A stretch of 18,585 nt of DNA from an uncultured Bacteroidales bacterium (lineage in GTDB: Bacteria; Bacteroidota; Bacteroidia; Bacteroidales; UBA932). Both the position numbers and the translations under genes were made by a program. Numbering within the stretch: position 1 is the stretch's first letter; each line of letters begins with the position of its first letter. The stretch lies in contig CAJOJC010000036.1 of assembly GCA_905234775.1 (NCBI GenBank), positions 1 to 18,585 on the forward strand, read 5' to 3'. This document shows, piece by piece, positions 14,666 through 18,585 of this stretch. The notes beneath the pieces were generated by a model, which was given only the letters and a program-made list of their open reading frames with translations, did no database searches and had not been told where the DNA came from.

Positions 14666-15273
14666 CGCGAGACCGTTGATCCAGGTACCGATAACGCCTC
14701 GTGTCCCGGAGTATCGAGGAAGGTGATCTTCTCTCCGTTTATCGTAGCCACGGACGCACCGATATCGAAATGGAGATACTTATTCAGGATCTTGGCGAGA
14801 ATGTCGAGGCCGCCGGTAGAAGCATTTATATTAAACAGGATTGCCTGACAGATGCTGAGCATCAACACGAAGCAGAGCAGGTCGAACCAGGGGTCTCCCA
14901 TCACAGAGGTAGCGCCTTCGGCAATAACTTTCTCATACGGCAGGATAGCCTCCCAGAGGTCCATAAGCGGACCGAGTATCAACGCAGTATAGACCGTCTT
15001 TATTCCGAATTCCTTCCCTATCAGGAGCCAGGCTAAGATCAATAGGATTGCATTGATGGCGACTACTACCCATGAGACCTTGATCGCGATTCCCATATTC
15101 TCGAAGATACCGGCGATAACGATAGAAAGACCGGAGATACTACCGATTACGAGTTTACTGGGGACGAGGAAATAATAGACGGCGGCGGCGCCGACCATCA
15201 TACCGACGGTCATGATTACAAGCTCTTTCCAGAACTTCCATGTACCGAGGGTCTTCAAAATAGTCTTGAACAT
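14542..15273 (-). CDS. YitT-family membrane protein, N-terminal part, disrupted by an IF-2-like patch
   Basis: The protein begins MFKTILKTLGTWKFWKELVI. It has the multi-span YitT core, including YYFLVPSKLVIGSISGLSIV, AILLILAWLLIGKEFGIKTV and FNINASTGGLDILAKILNKY. Such proteins are membrane proteins of unclear transport function. After KYLHFDIGA the family sequence ends abruptly. The next codons read SVATINGEKITFLDTPGHEA, the GTPase G3 region of IF-2, and then nonsense to the stop at 14542. The rest of the real protein lies in another frame at 14357-14695. The ATG at 15273 is chosen over an upstream in-frame start at 15306 because a promoter box (15294-15301) lies between them. As it stands the gene should give no full-length product. 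Confidence 0.78.
   Translation of the reverse strand: MFKTILKTLGTWKFWKELVIMTVGMMVGAAAVYYFLVPSKLVIGSISGLSIVIAGIFENMGIAIKVSWVVVAINAILLILAWLLIGKEFGIKTVYTALILGPLMDLWEAILPYEKVIAEGATSVMGDPWFDLLCFVLMLSICQAILFNINASTGGLDILAKILNKYLHFDIGASVATINGEKITFLDTPGHEALSVPGSTVSRWTTSPPRSTVKNAFAWSQTTARRFAVSSSTILSAAAVSTI
14693..14763 (-). other. IF-2 (infB)-like fragment inside yitT
   Basis: A 71-base segment from ATC GGT GCG to GAG GCG TT encodes IGASVATINGEKITFLDTPGHEA, the stretch of initiation factor IF-2 around its DxPG (G3) motif. A YitT protein should have about 25-30 hydrophobic residues here. ATCGGT occurs at both ends: 14758-14763 is the first six bases, and 14687-14692 lies just beyond the last base. The length is not a multiple of three, so the yitT frame is lost. 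Confidence 0.72.
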
Positions 15274-15293
15274 AGTTTTAGTGTTACAACATA

Positions 15294-15301
15294 CAAATAT
15301 A
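15294..15301 (-). promoter_or_regulatory. Bacteroidota -7 promoter box for yitT
   Basis: TATATTTG on the minus strand is an exact TAnnTTTG match, 20 bases before the ATG at 15273. No clear -33 TTG is seen. It lies back to back with the porin promoter box on the plus strand. Confidence 0.5.
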
Positions 15302-15324
15302 ATCAATTATTGCCGGACATTAGC

Positions 15325-15332
15325 TACATTTG
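15325..15332 (+). promoter_or_regulatory. Bacteroidota -7 promoter box for the porin gene
   Basis: TACATTTG matches TAnnTTTG exactly and ends 9 bases before the porin ATG at 15342, implying a very short leader. A TTG at 15310-15312 is too close to be a normal -33 box. Confidence 0.45.
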
Positions 15333-15341
15333 TACCGTAAA

Positions 15342-16334
15342 ATGAACGCAAAAAGAATAATCATAGCGATACTGATCATGCTTGCCTTTTCCCCTGCGGC
15401 AAAGGCTTTCATCGGTGTCGACACCCTCTATTTCAACGCCAGGGCGGGCTACAATGAAGATGTTGCAAACGGCAGGTACCTCGGAAGGTTTTTCGCAGAC
15501 CACTTCAACCTCAACATCTGGGGAACAATGACAGACAAAGTCGGTTTCCGCATCAGACACCGATTCAATGTAGCGCCTACCGCCGCAGATCCGCTCAGGG
15601 CTACAGACTGGGCGAGCCTTATCTGGCGCCCCAACGAAAAATGGTCCTTCACCTTCGGAAAACAAGCTATCCTGGTTGGTGGTTACGAATACGATTCGGT
15701 ACCTATCGACGTATATTTCTACAGTAATTTCTGTAACAATCTCCCCCAGGGTTACGCCGTAGGAGCTTTGGCAGACTACAAAATCGCCGAAAACCAATCC
15801 ATAACCTTCCAGGCCATCAATTCTCCCCTGTCATACGGCTTCCGTGACACTTTTGCATATAACCTGGCATGGCAGGGCCGGATTACCCCGTGGTGGCACA
15901 CCATATGGACTCTCAATGCAGTAGAAGACAGTTTCCGCCGCTTCATAGGATACGCCGCCCTCGGAAACCATCTGGTATTGGGCAACGTGGCTATAGACCT
16001 TGACCTCATAGACAGGGCCAACTTCCATCAAAGCAACCTATTCTCTGACTATACATTCATCACAAAGGTCATCTGGAGCGTAGGAAAATGGAATTATTGC
16101 GGAAAGATAGGTTTCGAGCGCAACGACGCCGCCAATGTCGACGAATACGGGCGCGCTTACGATACCGTAATGGCTCCCGGCTACGACTATCTCTACGGCG
16201 GACTCGGAGTCGAGTATTTCCCCTACTCAGACAACAAACTGCGTCTACACGCAATCTGGTTCAGGGACAGCGACAATCACCACAACAACTTCCAGGTCGG
16301 TGTTACCTGGAGGTTCGATCTGATCAAAAGGTAA
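15342..16334 (+). CDS. Porin of the phosphate-selective O/P type (outer-membrane beta barrel)
   Basis: 330 aa. A signal peptide (MNAKRIIIAILIMLAFSPAAKA) is followed by alternating amphipathic strands rich in aromatics, with the last strand NNFQVGVTWRFDL near the C-terminus. Typical barrel strands include GFRIRHRFNV, KWSFTFGKQAIL, YGFRDTFAYNLAWQGRI and LRLHAIWFRDSDNHHNNFQV. WSFTFGKQAILVGGYEYD is the recurrent 'tGkq....g.e..' motif of the Porin_O_P family, with a pore-lining loop after it. Substrate cannot be told from the sequence; despite the family name, phosphate selectivity should not be assumed. The ATG at 15342 is chosen over the in-frame TTG at 15330, which lies inside the promoter box. 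The stop TAA abuts the stop of the convergent ansA with no bases between. Confidence 0.82.
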   Translation: MNAKRIIIAILIMLAFSPAAKAFIGVDTLYFNARAGYNEDVANGRYLGRFFADHFNLNIWGTMTDKVGFRIRHRFNVAPTAADPLRATDWASLIWRPNEKWSFTFGKQAILVGGYEYDSVPIDVYFYSNFCNNLPQGYAVGALADYKIAENQSITFQAINSPLSYGFRDTFAYNLAWQGRITPWWHTIWTLNAVEDSFRRFIGYAALGNHLVLGNVAIDLDLIDRANFHQSNLFSDYTFITKVIWSVGKWNYCGKIGFERNDAANVDEYGRAYDTVMAPGYDYLYGGLGVEYFPYSDNKLRLHAIWFRDSDNHHNNFQVGVTWRFDLIKR

Positions 16335-17354
16335 TTAGATTTCTCCCTTAAGATTGACGGCCAGCTGGGCCTTCACCTCTGAATCCGAATATCCGGACCC
16401 CAGGAGGTGGAACAGTTTCGCCAGCATTGCTTCCGTAGTACTGTCGTAACCAGACACTACTCCGGCGTCCTTCATCTGCTTCCCGGTAGCGTAAAGGTCC
16501 ATATCCACTGTCCCTGCAGGACACTGGGTGACATTGACCAATATCTTCGTAGCGGCAGCCTCACGGACAAGGTCGAGGAACCACTGCGCCGACGGGGCGT
16601 TTCCTGCACCGTAGGTCTCGATGATTACAGCCCTGGTCTCAGGGCCCAGGAGGATATTGCTGACCACCTGAGGAGTGATACCGGGATGGATTTTCAGAAT
16701 CGAAACCCGGGTATCAAGTCCGAGGGAAACGACCAGCGGAAGACCGTTCCATTTACGGATAACCCTGTCGTTGTAGCGGATATTGATACCTGTTTCTGCC
16801 AAAGGCTCGAGGTTGGGTGAGCGGAAGGCTTCGAAGCTCTCAGCGTTTACTTTGGTAGTTCTGTTTCCCCTCATCAGCAGCGAGCCGAAATAGATCGCTA
16901 CCTCGGGAACGCGGGCGCTGCCGTCCGGATTCTTCGCGGCCGCGATCTCCACCGCCGAGACCAGATTCTCTTTACCGTCTGTACGAGGAGCGCCTACAGG
17001 AAGCTGACTTCCGGTGAAGATGACCGGTTTGGAGAGGTTCTGGAGCATGAAACTAAGCGCGGAAGCGGAATATGACATGGTATCCGTCCCGTGGAGAACC
17101 ACGAAACCGTCGTACTTGTCGTAATTGTCCCTGATAGTCAGGGCCATCTTCTTCCACATTTCCGGGTCTATGTCGGAAGAGTCGATCAGCGGATCGAAAG
17201 AAAAAGAATCAATCGTTCCCGCGAACTTTTTCAATTCGGGAACTTCTTCCAGTATCTGGGAGAAATCGAAGGGGCGCAGGGCTCCTACCTCGGGATCGGT
17301 CTTCATTCCGATAGTCCCGCCGGTATAGATTACAAGTATCGAGGATTTATTCAT
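16335..17354 (-). CDS. ansA: Type I (cytoplasmic) L-asparaginase
   Basis: 339 aa, hydrolysing L-asparagine to aspartate and ammonia. It matches E. coli AnsA along its whole length. The catalytic threonine motif is YTGGTIGM (residues 10-17), then LIDSSDI, then VVLHGTDTMSYSASALSFML with the second catalytic Thr-Asp pair. TDGKENL, RGNRTTKVNA, SFEAFRSPNLEPL and ETYGAGNAPSAQWFL follow. The last corresponds to the allosteric asparagine-binding region of E. coli AnsA. No signal peptide is present, as expected for the cytoplasmic form. The ATG overlaps the TAA of the upstream CCA transferase gene by eight bases (ATGAATAA), so translation is likely coupled. All key residues are present and the frame is intact. 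Confidence 0.93.
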   Translation of the reverse strand: MNKSSILVIYTGGTIGMKTDPEVGALRPFDFSQILEEVPELKKFAGTIDSFSFDPLIDSSDIDPEMWKKMALTIRDNYDKYDGFVVLHGTDTMSYSASALSFMLQNLSKPVIFTGSQLPVGAPRTDGKENLVSAVEIAAAKNPDGSARVPEVAIYFGSLLMRGNRTTKVNAESFEAFRSPNLEPLAETGINIRYNDRVIRKWNGLPLVVSLGLDTRVSILKIHPGITPQVVSNILLGPETRAVIIETYGAGNAPSAQWFLDLVREAAATKILVNVTQCPAGTVDMDLYATGKQMKDAGVVSGYDSTTEAMLAKLFHLLGSGYSDSEVKAQLAVNLKGEI

Positions 17355-18585
17355 TTTCCACTTCCTTAAGGCCCATTTCGGCGGCTTTGACGCGCATGAA
17401 CGCATCCGCCTGGGCGAAATCGTTTTCTATCACGCCGTCCAGAATCGCTTCCTTGACGGCTTCTTTGAGAATGCCTATCGTATTACACGGGTCGAGGCCG
17501 TACACTTTCATTACATGCTCGCCCGTGATCGGGTTCTTGAAATTCCTGAGACGGTCTTTCTCCTCTACCTCCACCAGTTTCTGCTCCACAAGCGAGAAGT
17601 TCGACTGAATCCGGGCCACCTTCGCCGGATTCTTCGAGGTCACGTCCGCACGGCAGAGGATCATCAAGTCGTCTATATCCTCGCCCGCGTCGAAGAGCAG
17701 CCTGCGCACGGCGGAGTCCGTGACGCCGTCGTCCACCAGCGCGATGGGGCGGAGGTGGAGCCAGACCAGCTTCTTGACGTACTTCATCGCGTCGATCGGC
17801 AGCTTCAGGCGCTCGAATATCTTCGGCACCATCCTCGAGCCGATGAGGTCATGGCCATGGAAGGTCCATCCGAGGGCGGGGTCGAAGCGCTTCGAGGCGG
17901 GCTTGCCGATGTCGTGGAGCAGCGCAGCCCAGCGAAGCCACAGTTTCGGCTCCGGGCCGTCGGTCGCGGCTACGTTGTCGAGGACCATGAGCGTATGGGA
18001 GAAATTCTCTTTATGGCCTTTCCCCTCCATCGTCTCCACCCCTTTCAGGGCGCAGAGTTCGGGCAGTATCCGCTCGAGCAGGCCGGTCTTCTCCATCAGT
18101 TCGAAGGCCATCGACGGCCTGCGGGTCACGAGCATCTTGTTCAGCTCTTCGGTGATGCGCTCTACCGAAAGGATCGAAAGGCGGTCGGCCATCCGTTTCA
18201 TGGACTCGAGCGACTCCGGCACTATCTCGAAGGTCTGGTCCGGGGTCGAGAGCTTGGTCGCGAAGCGCACGGCCCTGAGCATACGAAGAGGGTCGTCCGA
18301 ATAGGTAGTGTCGGGATCCAGCGGGGTTCGGATGATTCCGGCCGCAAGGTCCTTGATGCCGCCGAAGGGATCGACCAGCTCGCCGAAGGAGTCCGGCTGG
18401 AGCGAGAAGGCCATCGCGTTGATGGTGAAATCGCGCCTCTCCTGGTCGTCCTGAAGGGTGCCGTTTTCCACTATCGGCTTGCGCGATTCGCGCCTGTAGG
18501 ACTCTTTCCTCGCGCCCACGAATTCGATCTCGTCTCCCTGATAATGGAGCATGGCGGTGCCGAAATTCTTGAAATACGACACATA
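17347..18585 (-). CDS. CCA tRNA nucleotidyltransferase / poly(A) polymerase family (N-terminus beyond window)
   Basis: 413 residues of a class II nucleotidyltransferase; the first ~60-70 residues, including the GG..RD nucleotide-binding motif, lie beyond the right edge. Visible are IEFVGARKESYRRESRKP (second half of the head domain), then ERRDFTINAMAFSL and LVDPFGGIKDLAAGIIRTPL. DDPLRMLRAVRFATKL is motif C/D with the RxxR for nucleotide recognition. An HD-like domain follows with LLHDIGKP and HGHDLIGS, common in Bacteroidota and some other members. The enzyme adds CCA to tRNA 3' ends, which fits with neither tRNA-Val nor tmRNA here encoding CCA. Poly(A) polymerase activity cannot be excluded from sequence. 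It forms a two-gene unit with ansA, overlapping by eight bases. Confidence 0.9.
   Translation of the reverse strand, partial: YVSYFKNFGTAMLHYQGDEIEFVGARKESYRRESRKPIVENGTLQDDQERRDFTINAMAFSLQPDSFGELVDPFGGIKDLAAGIIRTPLDPDTTYSDDPLRMLRAVRFATKLSTPDQTFEIVPESLESMKRMADRLSILSVERITEELNKMLVTRRPSMAFELMEKTGLLERILPELCALKGVETMEGKGHKENFSHTLMVLDNVAATDGPEPKLWLRWAALLHDIGKPASKRFDPALGWTFHGHDLIGSRMVPKIFERLKLPIDAMKYVKKLVWLHLRPIALVDDGVTDSAVRRLLFDAGEDIDDLMILCRADVTSKNPAKVARIQSNFSLVEQKLVEVEEKDRLRNFKNPITGEHVMKVYGLDPCNTIGILKEAVKEAILDGVIENDFAQADAFMRVKAAEMGLKEVENE

Overview
The window looks like a stretch of a Bacteroidota chromosome, most likely Bacteroidales. Support comes from Bacteroidota-type promoter boxes (TAnnTTTG) just upstream of several genes, the absence of clear Shine-Dalgarno sequences, a lipoprotein with an ASC-K lipobox, an O/P-type porin, and the Bacteroidota form of the AddAB pair. 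The genus cannot be fixed from the sequence. Nearly everything is chromosomal housekeeping; no transposase, phage, CRISPR or toxin-antitoxin gene is visible.

Layout. 1-128 (-) is the N-terminus of an ABC-transporter ATPase that runs off the left edge. 184-1219 (+) is holA (DNA polymerase III delta), split by a frameshift. 10944-1216 (-) is a tight four-gene run: a large MscS-type channel, rmuC, addB, and addA (split by a second frameshift). Gene spacings in it are -4, +5 and +6 bases. 11456-11064 (-) is tmRNA (ssrA) with a strong terminator, preceded by a lipoprotein gene (12654-11473, -) whose stop lies 16 bases from the tmRNA 5' end. 12815-12889 (+) is tRNA-Val(TAC) with its own promoter and terminator. 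About 0.9 kb of palindrome-rich DNA without a credible gene follows (12923-13836). Next on the minus strand come a yitT-family membrane protein gene (15273-14357) and an unrecognised 175-aa protein (14364-13837) overlapping its end. 15342-16334 (+) is an O/P-type porin. The right end (-) holds a CCA-adding nucleotidyltransferase, open at the window edge, overlapping ansA (type I L-asparaginase).

How the genes work together. AddA and AddB should form the helicase-nuclease that resects double-strand breaks, and RmuC is a DNA recombination protein, so the central run is a DNA-repair transcription unit led by a mechanosensitive channel. CCA transferase, tRNA-Val and tmRNA all belong to tRNA maturation and translation quality control, though they are not in one operon.

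Most unusual points. (1) yitT contains a roughly 70-base patch that reads as the GTPase motif of translation initiation factor IF-2, bounded by copies of ATCGGT, and it destroys the yitT frame. (2) The DNA just beyond tmRNA is a degenerate inverted copy of the tmRNA 3' end. (3) The tmRNA-encoded tag appears to be GNYNYSYAC, without the usual ALAA ending. (4) The 0.9-kb gap is built from nested and dispersed inverted repeats. Three genes (holA, addA, yitT) are out of frame in 18.6 kb, so assembly or base-calling error must be excluded before calling them pseudogenes.
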